From: an uncultured bacterium | Lineage (GTDB): Bacteria > Eisenbacteria > RBG-16-71-46 > CAIMUX01 | Length of the DNA: 7,596 nucleotides | Direction of reading: 5' to 3' | Assembly (NCBI GenBank): GCA_946886185.1 | Contig: CAMPIC010000122.1 | Coordinates: forward strand, 1-7,596 | Shown here: piece by piece, positions 1 to 6,620 of the stretch | How the letters are laid out: each line of letters opens with the position of its first letter | Numbering within the stretch: the stretch's first letter is position 1 | Notes under the pieces: generated by a model | Seen by the model: the letters and a program-made list of their open reading frames with translations, nothing else | Database searches by the model: none | What the model was told of the DNA's origin: nothing | Position numbers and translations under genes: made by a program

Positions 1-53
1 CGTCAAAGCAATCCCAATAGACCCGGGGACGCCGCCCGCAAACGACCCGTCCC

Positions 54-61
54 GGAGGAGG
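54..61 (+). promoter_or_regulatory. Strong Shine-Dalgarno of the NHL-repeat gene
   Basis: The sequence GGAGGAGG lies 7 bases before the ATG at 69. It is a near-ideal ribosome binding site and fixes the start of the downstream gene. No convincing -35/-10 pair is visible in the 53 bases before it. Confidence 0.75.
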
Positions 62-68
62 CTTTTTC

Positions 69-1259
69 ATGCGCAGCGCGTTTCCACTCATTCATCCGTC
101 GGCCGGGAGGACCGCCTGGCTGCGGTTCTCTGCCGGCTGCTTCGCGATGCTCGCTCTCGGTGGCGCCGGCATTGGAATGGCAGCTCCTCCTTTCGCGGAG
201 GAATGGCCGCTTCCCGCACCCCCCGAAGACGTGGAGGTCGATCCGAGCGGGCGAGTCTGGGTTTCCTGCGAGGACGATACCGTACGGGTCTTCGCGCCGG
301 CCGGCGGCCAGCTCCTCTTCGCGTTCGGAGGGCGTGGGATGGGCGATGGAGAGTTCCTCACTCCGACCGGGATCGCCTTCGACGCGAGCGGCGATGTATA
401 CATCTGCGATTACGAAGGCGCGCGGGTCGAGAAGTTCACCAGCGAGGGAGAGTTCGTCCTGGCGTGGCCCATTCCGAGCATTCGCAGCGACCATGTGGCG
501 GTCGATGCAGCGGGAGACGTCTACGTGACCGGATACTCAAACCTGCAGGTCCACAAGTATTCCGGGGCAGGCGATCCGATCGTCGATTGGGAGAGCGCGA
601 GCGGCCAGCATACCGCCGGGATCATCGAGAGAGATGGAGTCGTCAGCGTGGTGCTGTGGACGACCTCCGACGTGGAGCAGTTCGACACCGCGGGTAATTA
701 CGTGCGCACGTTCTCGGCAGCCACTGTCAACGGACTCGACGTCGAAATGGACGCGCTGGGGCAATTCTGGGTGGCGAGCTTCGGCGGAAACACCGTGAAC
801 GTCCTGACCCCGGATGGAGATCTGGTTGAGGTGCTCGGATCCTCCGGCACCGGTCCGGGCGAGTTCCAGGGCCCTTCCGGAATCGCGATCGGACTGGAAG
901 GATCCGTCTACGTGGCGGATCAGGCCAACCTCCGCGTCCAGCGATTCGGCGATGTGACGGCCGGCGTTCCACTTCCTGGGATGGAGTCGTCGAAACTTTC
1001 GATCGCGCCCAATCCGACTCGATCGCCGGTCGAGCTGGTGTACTCGACGTCGACCGCGGACCCGGTCGAGCTGGATGTCCTCGATGTCACCGGACGGATC
1101 GTGGCCACACTCGAAGACCCCGTGCTCGGGAAAGGTGCACACGATCAGGCGTGGGACTTGACCGCGAACGACGGCAGCGCGCTTCCGGCCGGCGTCTATT
1201 TCGTCCGTGTGAGGACCGGCGCCGAAGCAGTGACGCGTCGCCTCGTGATCGTCCGCTGA
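69..1259 (+). CDS. Exported NHL-repeat beta-propeller protein with FlgD-Ig/T9SS-like C-terminal domain
   Basis: The 396-residue product has an N-terminal signal peptide: Arg14 and Arg19, a hydrophobic stretch at about 20-37, and a likely cleavage near Ala38-Ala39. Residues 45-297 form repeated NHL/SMP-30-like blades. These show the recurring pattern of a 'GIAFDASGDVYICD'-type strand followed by 'V.KF..EGEFV', seen again at 'HVAVDAAGDVYVTG' and 'GIAIGLEGSVYVAD'. Residues 310-396 form a compact beta domain starting at Pro314-Asn-Pro, with 'LDVTGRIV' and 'LPAGVYFVRV' motifs. This is the FlgD-Ig or T9SS type A sorting-like domain common on secreted proteins of FCB-type bacteria. The protein is therefore probably secreted or surface-attached. 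NHL propellers usually bind proteins or ligands, and no catalytic residues can be assigned. The start is set by the strong Shine-Dalgarno. The function is not known beyond the fold; the domain assignments are from recalled family patterns. Confidence 0.88.
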   Translation: MRSAFPLIHPSAGRTAWLRFSAGCFAMLALGGAGIGMAAPPFAEEWPLPAPPEDVEVDPSGRVWVSCEDDTVRVFAPAGGQLLFAFGGRGMGDGEFLTPTGIAFDASGDVYICDYEGARVEKFTSEGEFVLAWPIPSIRSDHVAVDAAGDVYVTGYSNLQVHKYSGAGDPIVDWESASGQHTAGIIERDGVVSVVLWTTSDVEQFDTAGNYVRTFSAATVNGLDVEMDALGQFWVASFGGNTVNVLTPDGDLVEVLGSSGTGPGEFQGPSGIAIGLEGSVYVADQANLRVQRFGDVTAGVPLPGMESSKLSIAPNPTRSPVELVYSTSTADPVELDVLDVTGRIVATLEDPVLGKGAHDQAWDLTANDGSALPAGVYFVRVRTGAEAVTRRLVIVR

Positions 1260-1479
1260 CGCCGGCGGAGGAGCCCGGCCGTCCGCTACTGCCGGTGGCA
1301 GAGCTCCGATCGTCCGCGGGTGCAGGCCTGGGCGTCATCGTCCACCGATAGCACCGCCTCGCCCGTCGTCCGGGCCCTTCGATCTGAGCGGCTCGGACCG
1401 CGGAGCGCTCGCCGGCCCTCCTCGACTGGGCTCCGGCCCTTGACAGCGCCGCATTCCCTTCGCTTCCCTCCGAGGGATC

Positions 1480-1524
1480 ATGCAGTCGGCACGGGGCATC
1501 GACTCCCGCTCGGAGATCTGTTGA
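1480..1524 (+). other. Possible 14-codon leader ORF overlapping the hydrolase start
   Basis: This lies within the 261-base gap 1260-1520, which otherwise holds no gene that I can support. An ATG at 1480, preceded by GAGGG at 1472-1476, opens a 14-codon frame (MQSARGIDSRSEIC). Its TGA at 1522-1524 overlaps the TTG start of the next gene at 1521-1523. That layout would allow translational coupling. The spacing from GAGGG to ATG is only 3 bases, and short ORFs arise by chance, so this is weak. A TTGACA hexamer at 1440-1445 could be a -35 box, but at the expected distance there is no -10-like sequence. Confidence 0.2.
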
Positions 1525-3359
1525 ATCGCAAGCATCCGAAACGCCGCGGCGCCGCGGAACCCCAGGTCGCGCGCCGCTTCCCGTGGTACTTCCGGCTGAT
1601 CGCATTCCTGATTCCGATCGCGCTGCTCGCGCTCCTCGAAGCCGGGCTGCGCCTCTTCGGAGTGGCTGCGCCGCCCCCCCTTTTCATCGAGAAAGATGTG
1701 TACGGGCGCGCCTTTCTGCAGCTCAACTCGCAGATCGCGGCTCGCTTCTTCCACATCGGGCCGGGTGGCGTGGTCCGGCCCGCCAACTTCCAGGTCTTGC
1801 CTTCGCAGAAACCGGCCGGCACGCGGAGGATCCTCTGTCTCGGGGAATCGACCACGGCAGGGTTTCCCTTTCCGGCGCACGGAGCGTTCCCGGCGCTTCT
1901 GGAGCAGATCCTCACGGAGCGGCAACCGGATCAGGAGTGGGAGGTCACCAATCTGGGAGTGACCGCACTCTCTTCCTCCTCCGTGGCTTCGTTCATCGGC
2001 GAGGCGCTCGAGGTCGAGCCGGATGCGCTCGTCCTTTATCTCGGTCACAACGAGTTCTATGGGGTGGGTGGCGTGGTCTCGGGAGGCGCGCGCGGTTCCG
2101 CCGCGCTCGATCCTTTCTACCGTCTCCGCCTCTTCCGACTCCTGGAACGGGCGATGCCGCCGGCCGGCTCCGATCCGGAAGAGGAATCCCGCGAGCGCGC
2201 GAGCGTTCCTCCCGATTCGAAAATGAGAGAGCGCGCCGTCTCCAACTATCGGAAGCAGATGGAAACGATTCTGGGCGCGGCCGCGAAACGCGGAGTGAAG
2301 GTGGTGCTTTGCGAGGTCATCGCGAACGAGCGCGATCTGTTTCCATTCGGATCGCCGGACTCTCTCGCGGATCGCCAGGAAGAGGCCTGGCAGGCCGGTT
2401 GGGAGAGCGGTCGGACGACGCATGAGGAGGCGGTTCGGCATCTTCCGGAACTGGATGCAACCGTCCAACGAGACTCGCTCGACGCGGGCTGGCGATACCT
2501 TCGGGGATGCGCGCGCGAGGCGTTGGGAGATCGGGATGCCGTCGACGACTTCATCGCCGCACGGAATCTGGACGCGATTCCATTTCGCGCTCCCGATTCG
2601 ATCAACCACGAGATTCACCGGCTGGCGGAGCGGTACGGGTGCACCCTGGTCCCGACGGTGGAGATCTTTCGCCAGGCGATCGGAGGAGGCGCGATCGGAC
2701 ACGAGTCGTGCATCGAGCACCTCCATCCCACGTTCCTGGGAAATGCCAGGATCGCTTCCGCGGCCGCGGACGCACTTCTCGGCAGATCGATCTCGGAGGT
2801 GACTCCTGCTCTGGCGGGACGCTGGCTGCGCGAGGCCGCGCTCACTCCCGTCGATCTGGCGTTCGCCGACGCGCGCATCGACAAGCTGCTCGGGATGTGG
2901 CCCTATGTCCGCTCCGGCGATCGCGCCGCGCCGTACCCGTACCAGGCGCGCTCGGTTTTGCAGGAGGCCGCGCTCCTCTTCGCGGCCGCCGGAGACAGCG
3001 CCGGGATCGGGGCGCTGCAGCGCTTCCTGGATCGCGATGCAGAGATCGTCTCGCTTCTCGTGAACAAGCGGCTCGACATCCAGCAGGCGCACCTGCAGCT
3101 CGCGAACGCGCGGGTGCAGGAACAGGATCTCGCCTCCGCGCTCTGGGAGATGGAAGCTGCGATCCGCGTGTTTCCGGTGGATCACAACGTCTGGGTGCAG
3201 CTCGGTCGAGTCCGCGCTGCGATCGGCGATCTCCGCGGCGCGACCGAAGCGGCCGAGCAGGCTCTCTACTGGGCTCCCGGTCTTCCCCCCGCCGAGGAGC
3301 TTCTCCGCGACATCTCCGCGGCGTCGGCGCGACGCTCCGGAGCGGCGCCGGGCGAATAG
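1521..3359 (+). CDS. Membrane-anchored SGNH/GDSL-type hydrolase with C-terminal TPR-like repeats
   Basis: The 612-residue product begins with a basic tail (NRKHPKRR), then one membrane helix at about 22-39 ending in 'LLEAGLRLFG'. That is the usual anchor of this SGNH subfamily and places the catalytic domain outside the cytoplasm. Block I is 'LGESTTAG' with nucleophile Ser110. Block III is 'LGHNEFYG' with Gly175 and Asn177. A 'NYRKQM...GVKVVLCEV' strand follows, and the catalytic His is probably His402 in 'EHLHPT', with Glu399 at the usual Asp position. Residues from about 520 to 600 form helical pairs resembling TPRs ('WVQLGRVRAAIGDLRGATEAAEQAL'-like). Likely activity is ester or acyl hydrolysis or transfer on an envelope substrate; the substrate is unknown. 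I chose TTG 1521 because GGAG lies 5 bases upstream and because the in-frame extension back to GTG 1320 is low-complexity with no family resemblance. The gene converges with sctU and overlaps it by 94 bases. Confidence 0.8.
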   Translation: MNRKHPKRRGAAEPQVARRFPWYFRLIAFLIPIALLALLEAGLRLFGVAAPPPLFIEKDVYGRAFLQLNSQIAARFFHIGPGGVVRPANFQVLPSQKPAGTRRILCLGESTTAGFPFPAHGAFPALLEQILTERQPDQEWEVTNLGVTALSSSSVASFIGEALEVEPDALVLYLGHNEFYGVGGVVSGGARGSAALDPFYRLRLFRLLERAMPPAGSDPEEESRERASVPPDSKMRERAVSNYRKQMETILGAAAKRGVKVVLCEVIANERDLFPFGSPDSLADRQEEAWQAGWESGRTTHEEAVRHLPELDATVQRDSLDAGWRYLRGCAREALGDRDAVDDFIAARNLDAIPFRAPDSINHEIHRLAERYGCTLVPTVEIFRQAIGGGAIGHESCIEHLHPTFLGNARIASAAADALLGRSISEVTPALAGRWLREAALTPVDLAFADARIDKLLGMWPYVRSGDRAAPYPYQARSVLQEAALLFAAAGDSAGIGALQRFLDRDAEIVSLLVNKRLDIQQAHLQLANARVQEQDLASALWEMEAAIRVFPVDHNVWVQLGRVRAAIGDLRGATEAAEQALYWAPGLPPAEELLRDISAASARRSGAAPGE

Positions 3360-4108
3360 GTGGAAAGAATCTCCCGGTGGAGCCGTTGCCGCGCTCCCCG
3401 GTGACGTGGATCTCCCTCCATCTGCCGCTGCTCCTGCGCGACCTCTTCCTTGCTCATGCGCAGGCTTCGCAGGTGTTCGCGCCATCGTAGGAACAGATCG
3501 ACCACCCCCAGACAGAGGAGCGCACCGCCCGTCACCGTGGCCAGGCGTGTGAGCAAGTGCGCGGTCAAAGAGGCCGTGGAGACGGGATCCCGGACGGTCG
3601 CTCCGATCTCACGGAGCGACGTCTTCGCCACCCAATAGAGAGCGGTCGACACGATCGCCAGTTCGAGAAACGACCGCCAGAAGGCGAGCACACCCTTTTG
3701 CGAAGCCAACCGACTCCTCAGATTTTTCGACGGGCTCAATCGCGATGCAGCGGGGGAGACGGGGTGCGTGGAAAAGATCGGTCCTGTTTGCAGGAACAGC
3801 GCGCCGGCCGCGGCGAGCAGGATGACCGCGAAGAGCGGAGCAACGGCGGCCCACACCGTTCGTCCGGCTCCTTCGAGCAGAGAAAATGCGGCTTCCATGG
3901 AGAGGGCCGGGTCATCGATCGCGAGCGCGAGATTGCGCTGAAACGCGGCCCGGAGGATCTCCGCCATCTTAGGACCCAGGATCGGAAGGGACAAGGCGAG
4001 CGCGAGCACGACCGCTGCCGATGTCAACGAGTCGCTCTTCGGGACCTGTCCCCTGCGCCGCGTCTCCCAGAGCCGTCTCGAGGTGGGGTGTTCGGTCTTG
4101 TCACCCAT
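3266..4108 (-). CDS. sctU: Truncated SctU/FlhB-family export-switch protein lacking the NPTH autoprotease domain
   Basis: The 280-residue product opens with the family signature 'GDKTEHPTSRRLWETRRRGQVPKS'-like segment (residues 2-25). Four membrane helices follow at about 29-46, 85-106, 140-162 and 183-207, with the 'LQTGPIFS' loop at 106-113. The cytoplasmic linker 'MSKEEVAQEQRQMEGDP' (218-234) and 'RQRLHREIL' (240-248) is well conserved. SctU/FlhB controls the substrate switch and wraps around the SctR-S-T gate. Family members are about 350 residues long and cleave themselves at Asn-Pro in an NPTH motif, expected here near residue 265 (about position 3316). Instead residues 249-280 are an unrelated tail read antisense to the hydrolase gene. 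No NPTH-like sequence occurs in any minus frame of that stretch, so this is not a simple frameshift. The ATG is preceded by GGAG overlapping the end of sctT, 7 bases after its stop. It may be a pseudogene, a split sctU, or an assembly junction. Flagellar FlhB is the alternative name. Confidence 0.82.
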   Translation of the reverse strand: MGDKTEHPTSRRLWETRRRGQVPKSDSLTSAAVVLALALSLPILGPKMAEILRAAFQRNLALAIDDPALSMEAAFSLLEGAGRTVWAAVAPLFAVILLAAAGALFLQTGPIFSTHPVSPAASRLSPSKNLRSRLASQKGVLAFWRSFLELAIVSTALYWVAKTSLREIGATVRDPVSTASLTAHLLTRLATVTGGALLCLGVVDLFLRWREHLRSLRMSKEEVAQEQRQMEGDPRHRGARQRLHREILSTYSPGAAPERRADAAEMSRRSSSAGGRPGAQ

Positions 4109-4115
4109 CAGTCGT

Positions 4116-4916
4116 TCACTCCAGCATCTCGAGGAGACGGAACAGGTGCACGAGCATGGCCCGCCCGTGCGCTTCGAATTGATCGAAGAGAACGCGCAGG
4201 ATCAGGAGCGTCACACCGACTCCGATCGCCACCTTCGCGGGCTGCGAAGCCACGAACGCGTTGACCTGGGGAGCCGTCCGGCCGAAGACGCCGAAGGCGA
4301 CGTCGGTGAGGAAGATCACGATGAGCGCCGGAGCGGAGAGCTGGAGCGCGATCCAGAGCACGTCCGCCGAGACCCGCGCGAGCGCGTCCAGGATCGCCGT
4401 GGTCCCCTGCGCGAACTGCGGGAACTGCCAGACCGGGATGGCCTCGAAGCTCTGAAAGTAAGCGCGCAGGAAGACCAGATGCCCGCCCGCGAGGAGAAAC
4501 ACCTGCACCGCGGCCTGGCCGTAGAGCTGTCCCATCGCGGATCCGCGCAACTCCGCGTGGTAGTCCAGCGCTTCGAACACGTTCACGCCCCGCTGCACGT
4601 CGACCAACCTTCCGGCCGAGGAGAATCCGAGGAACACCATCGACGCGACGAACCCGAGGGTGGTCCCGACGGCCGCTTCCTTCATCACCAGGAAGAAGAT
4701 CTCGGTGGCGCCCAACGACCCCTGCGGCGGCGCGAGGTACGGGAGGAGGAACACGGAAAAGGCCAAGGCGACGCCGAGCTTCACCGACCGTGGCACCCAG
4801 CGTCCCCCGAGGAACGGAACCAGCAGGAGGAGAGGCAGCGAGCGCGCGAGCACGAGCAGGATCCCGAGGATCATCTCTTCGCTCACGATGCGGCTGAGTG
4901 GGTCCAGTCCGATCAT
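4116..4916 (-). CDS. sctT: Type III secretion export gate protein SctT (FliR family)
   Basis: The 266-residue product is a multi-spanning membrane protein of normal family length. With SctR and SctS it forms the helical export gate in the inner membrane. Visible marks are an N-terminal hydrophobic segment (residues 15-36), 'AGRLVDVQRG' at 101-110, 'GSAMGQLYGQ' at 125-134, 'GGHLVFLRAYFQSF' at 144-157, and 'APQVNAFVASQPAK' at 215-228. The APQ-N segment is shared by FliR and SctT. The 'VDVQRG' and 'S.MG.LY.Q' patterns are closer to injectisome SctT ('DNQRG') than to flagellar FliR ('GLQMG'). The ATG at 4916 follows a GAGGGGG Shine-Dalgarno that overlaps the sctS stop, with 15 bases between the genes. 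Family identity is sure; the non-flagellar subtype is a judgement from motifs. Confidence 0.88.
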   Translation of the reverse strand: MIGLDPLSRIVSEEMILGILLVLARSLPLLLLVPFLGGRWVPRSVKLGVALAFSVFLLPYLAPPQGSLGATEIFFLVMKEAAVGTTLGFVASMVFLGFSSAGRLVDVQRGVNVFEALDYHAELRGSAMGQLYGQAAVQVFLLAGGHLVFLRAYFQSFEAIPVWQFPQFAQGTTAILDALARVSADVLWIALQLSAPALIVIFLTDVAFGVFGRTAPQVNAFVASQPAKVAIGVGVTLLILRVLFDQFEAHGRAMLVHLFRLLEMLE

Positions 4917-4931
4917 GCGCGGGCGGCCCCC

Positions 4932-5204
4932 TCACGCCCCGATGATGCGCGGAATCGACTGGTACATGCGCTGCGTGAAGAGCACCAGCTGCGTCAGGAG
5001 CCACGATCCGAGGAGCAGCAGGACCAGGAACGTAATCACGATTTTGGGAACGAAGGTGAGGGTCGGCTCCTGGATCTGGGTGCTCGCCTGAAAGAGAGAG
5101 ACGAGCAGGCCGATGCCCAGACTGGCGAGGAGGGCCGGCCCGGACAAGATCAGGATGAGCATGAGCGCGTCGTGGCACAGGCGGAGCGCGTATCCCATGT
5201 CCAT
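4932..5204 (-). CDS. sctS: Type III secretion export gate protein SctS (FliQ family)
   Basis: The 90-residue product has the FliQ/SctS layout of two membrane helices (about 14-37 and 55-75) joined by the hallmark loop 'FQASTQIQEPTLTFVPK' at 38-54. Four copies normally join SctR and SctT in the export gate. Length is typical. The 'FVPK' loop and the ending 'FTQRMYQSIPRIIG' are more like flagellar FliQ, whereas SctR and SctT lean towards injectisomes, so the set is mixed. Pro47 replaces the more usual Gln or Met in the loop. The ATG at 5204 has AGGA 5 bases upstream, and a second ATG two codons on is possible. The gene follows sctR after 17 bases. Confidence 0.9.
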   Translation of the reverse strand: MDMGYALRLCHDALMLILILSGPALLASLGIGLLVSLFQASTQIQEPTLTFVPKIVITFLVLLLLGSWLLTQLVLFTQRMYQSIPRIIGA

Positions 5205-5221
5205 CGGTTCCTACTCCCGAT

Positions 5222-5896
5222 TCATCGCTGGACGTACCCCAGCACCAGTCCCTGGACGATGAGGAACCATCCATCGACGAGCACGAACAAGAGGATCTTG
5301 AACGGTAATGCGATGGTGGTCGGCGAGAGCATCATCATGCCGAGCCCGAGCAGGATGTTCGCGACCACCATGTCGATGATGAGAAACGGCAGGAAGACGA
5401 TGAAGCCGATCTGAAACGCTTCCTTGAGCTCGCTGATGACGAACGCGGGGATCAGGACCTGGAACGATCGAGGATCGGTCACCCGCGCGGGATCGTCCGC
5501 GAGCCTGCCGGCCAGATCGACGAAGAGGGCGCGCTCGCGAGGATGCGTGTGCCGATCCAGGAACGTCCGGACCGGCTCCTTCCCCTCGCGCGTGGCTTCG
5601 AGCAGCGCTTCCACGTTGTTCTCGCTGAAGATCCGGGTGCCGCGCTGCCCTTCGAGTCGCGTCGCTTCGTAAACCTGCTCGCCCACCGGCGTCATCACGA
5701 AGATCGTGAGCACGAACGCCAGCCCCGTCACCACCTGGTTGGGGGGGATCTGCTGGGTTCCGAAAGCATTGCGCACGATCGACAGCACCACCGCGATCTT
5801 GACGAACGATGTCAGCATGATGAGCAGGAAAGGCGCGAGGGAGATCGCTCCCAGGACCAGAAGGAGCGAGATCGGACTGTGGTTGCCCATCGCCAT
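5222..5896 (-). CDS. sctR: Type III secretion export gate protein SctR (FliP family)
   Basis: The 224-residue product is the main export gate subunit, five copies of which line the secretion channel. Recognisable segments are 'SFVKIAVVLSIVRNAFGTQQIPPN' within residues 30-53, 'VMTPVGEQVY' at 67-76, 'LIPAFVISELKEAFQIGF' at 148-165, and 'LGMMMLSPTTIALPFK' at 185-200. The three consecutive methionines at 187-189 match the Met gasket of the family. The protein starts directly in its first membrane helix without the signal peptide and long N-terminus usual for flagellar FliP. That, with 'VK.AVVLS..RNA.G.QQIPPN' and 'SP.TI.LPFK', points to SctR. The ATG abuts the stop of the FliO-like gene (TGAATG), with GGGAG just upstream, so the two are translationally coupled. 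A second ATG two codons later is equally plausible. Confidence 0.92.
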   Translation of the reverse strand: MAMGNHSPISLLLVLGAISLAPFLLIMLTSFVKIAVVLSIVRNAFGTQQIPPNQVVTGLAFVLTIFVMTPVGEQVYEATRLEGQRGTRIFSENNVEALLEATREGKEPVRTFLDRHTHPRERALFVDLAGRLADDPARVTDPRSFQVLIPAFVISELKEAFQIGFIVFLPFLIIDMVVANILLGLGMMMLSPTTIALPFKILLFVLVDGWFLIVQGLVLGYVQR

Positions 5897-6307
5897 TCAA
5901 CTCCCTGCCGATGACTGGGTCTCCGCGGATCGCCTGGTCTTGTCCGGATAGCGGGATTCCACTTCCTGCGGATCGAGCTCCGTCAAGAGACGCACCTGGG
6001 AATCGGTCACGCCGACCAGATAGTAGCGCCCCGCCGCGCGCAGCACGCAGACCGACTTGTGTCCGCCCAGGGGAAGGCGATCGATCACCGCCATCGATCC
6101 GCCGGCAGTGAAGTTCCATCGGAAGAAGCGCGGCGCGACCCACTTGAGCGCGACATAGACGAGCACGGTGATCGCGAGCAGGTAGAGGAGCGTGCGGAGG
6201 AGCAACGAAAAATAGCCGGAACCGGTTCCGGGATCGGAGGGAAGCGCCTGGAGCGAGTCCATCGACTGGGCGAGGGCTGTCGCGGACGCCGACACGAGCT
6301 CGTGCAT
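5897..6307 (-). CDS. fliO: FliO-like membrane protein, probable assembly factor for SctR
   Basis: The 136-residue product has a short N-terminal segment outside the membrane, one membrane helix at about 33-54, and a small cytoplasmic beta domain at 69-112. That domain has the FliO pattern 'MAVIDRLPLGGHKSVCVLRAAGRYYLVGVT', here at 72-101, followed by 'VRLLTEL' at 105-111. A polar tail of about 24 residues ends it. FliO is a transient scaffold that helps FliP form its ring in flagella. Its location directly before sctR, as fliO precedes fliP, supports the same job. Its ATG lies one base after the sctQ stop (TGACATG) without a good Shine-Dalgarno, suggesting coupled translation. FliO proteins are short and poorly conserved, so the call rests on the beta-domain motif, the topology and the position. 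Injectisome operons usually lack this gene. Confidence 0.75.
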   Translation of the reverse strand: MHELVSASATALAQSMDSLQALPSDPGTGSGYFSLLLRTLLYLLAITVLVYVALKWVAPRFFRWNFTAGGSMAVIDRLPLGGHKSVCVLRAAGRYYLVGVTDSQVRLLTELDPQEVESRYPDKTRRSAETQSSAGS

Positions 6308-6308
6308 G

Positions 6309-6620
6309 TCAGTGCAGACTCAGGATCCGTACGCCCAACTCACCTTCGATGCGCACGATCTCGCCGCGCGCCACCACTCGATCCTCGATGAGGAGCGTCA
6401 CCGGCTGCTCGGGATCTTTCCGCAATTCCAGGATGGTGCCGGGAGAAAGCTCGGCGAGCTCCGCGACCGTCATCCGGATTCTGCCGAGCTCGACTCGGAC
6501 CTGGACCGGCGCCTCGTCGGCCAGCGCCGCCGCCTCGGGGTGTCCTGTGGCCGTCTTGCTCGCGCCTTTTTTTCGCGGCACGTCGGTCGATTCCGCTTCA
6601 TTCGGCTCGTTCGCGCTCAC
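6309..6620 (-). CDS. Putative internally initiated short SctQ isoform (SpoA2 only)
   Basis: Inside sctQ, GTG codon 322 at 6620-6618 is in frame and preceded by a perfect AGGAGG. Translation from it would give a 103-residue protein made of the linker plus the C-terminal SpoA domain, equivalent to a FliN-like subunit. Known injectisome genes (Yersinia yscQ, Salmonella spaO, Shigella spa33) make a short C-terminal SctQ product of about 90-102 residues from an internal start, which is GTG in spaO and spa33. The short form assembles with the full-length protein. Here the site and size match this precedent. That the site is used is inference. Confidence 0.6.
   Translation of the reverse strand: MSANEPNEAESTDVPRKKGASKTATGHPEAAALADEAPVQVRVELGRIRMTVAELAELSPGTILELRKDPEQPVTLLIEDRVVARGEIVRIEGELGVRILSLH

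Noticed and set aside
1026..1074. 13-base direct repeat CCGGTCGAGCTGG, twice, 36 bases apart
   Set aside because: Both copies encode Pro-Val-Glu-Leu in neighbouring beta strands of the C-terminal domain in the same frame; likely coding coincidence.
1289..1301. Small inverted repeat CTGCC-GGT-GGCAG after the NHL gene as a terminator
   Set aside because: The stem is only 5 bp and no T-tract follows, so a terminator cannot be supported.
1440..1445. TTGACA as a -35 promoter box
   Set aside because: No -10-like hexamer occurs 16-18 bases downstream, and the organism's sigma factor preference is unknown.
1674..1680. C7 tract in the hydrolase gene as a phase-variation site
   Set aside because: The tract encodes a Pro run, is short, and the reading frame is intact on both sides; chance is likely at this GC content.
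1335..3485. Long 716-codon open frame on the minus strand across the hydrolase gene
   Set aside because: It is antisense to a gene with clear SGNH motifs, its product is Arg-rich and low-complexity, and no family is recognisable; long shadow frames are common at this GC content.
4083..5414. 443-codon plus-strand frame across sctT, sctS and part of sctR
   Set aside because: The product is rich in Glu, Arg and His with no domain, and it is antisense to three well-recognised membrane proteins.
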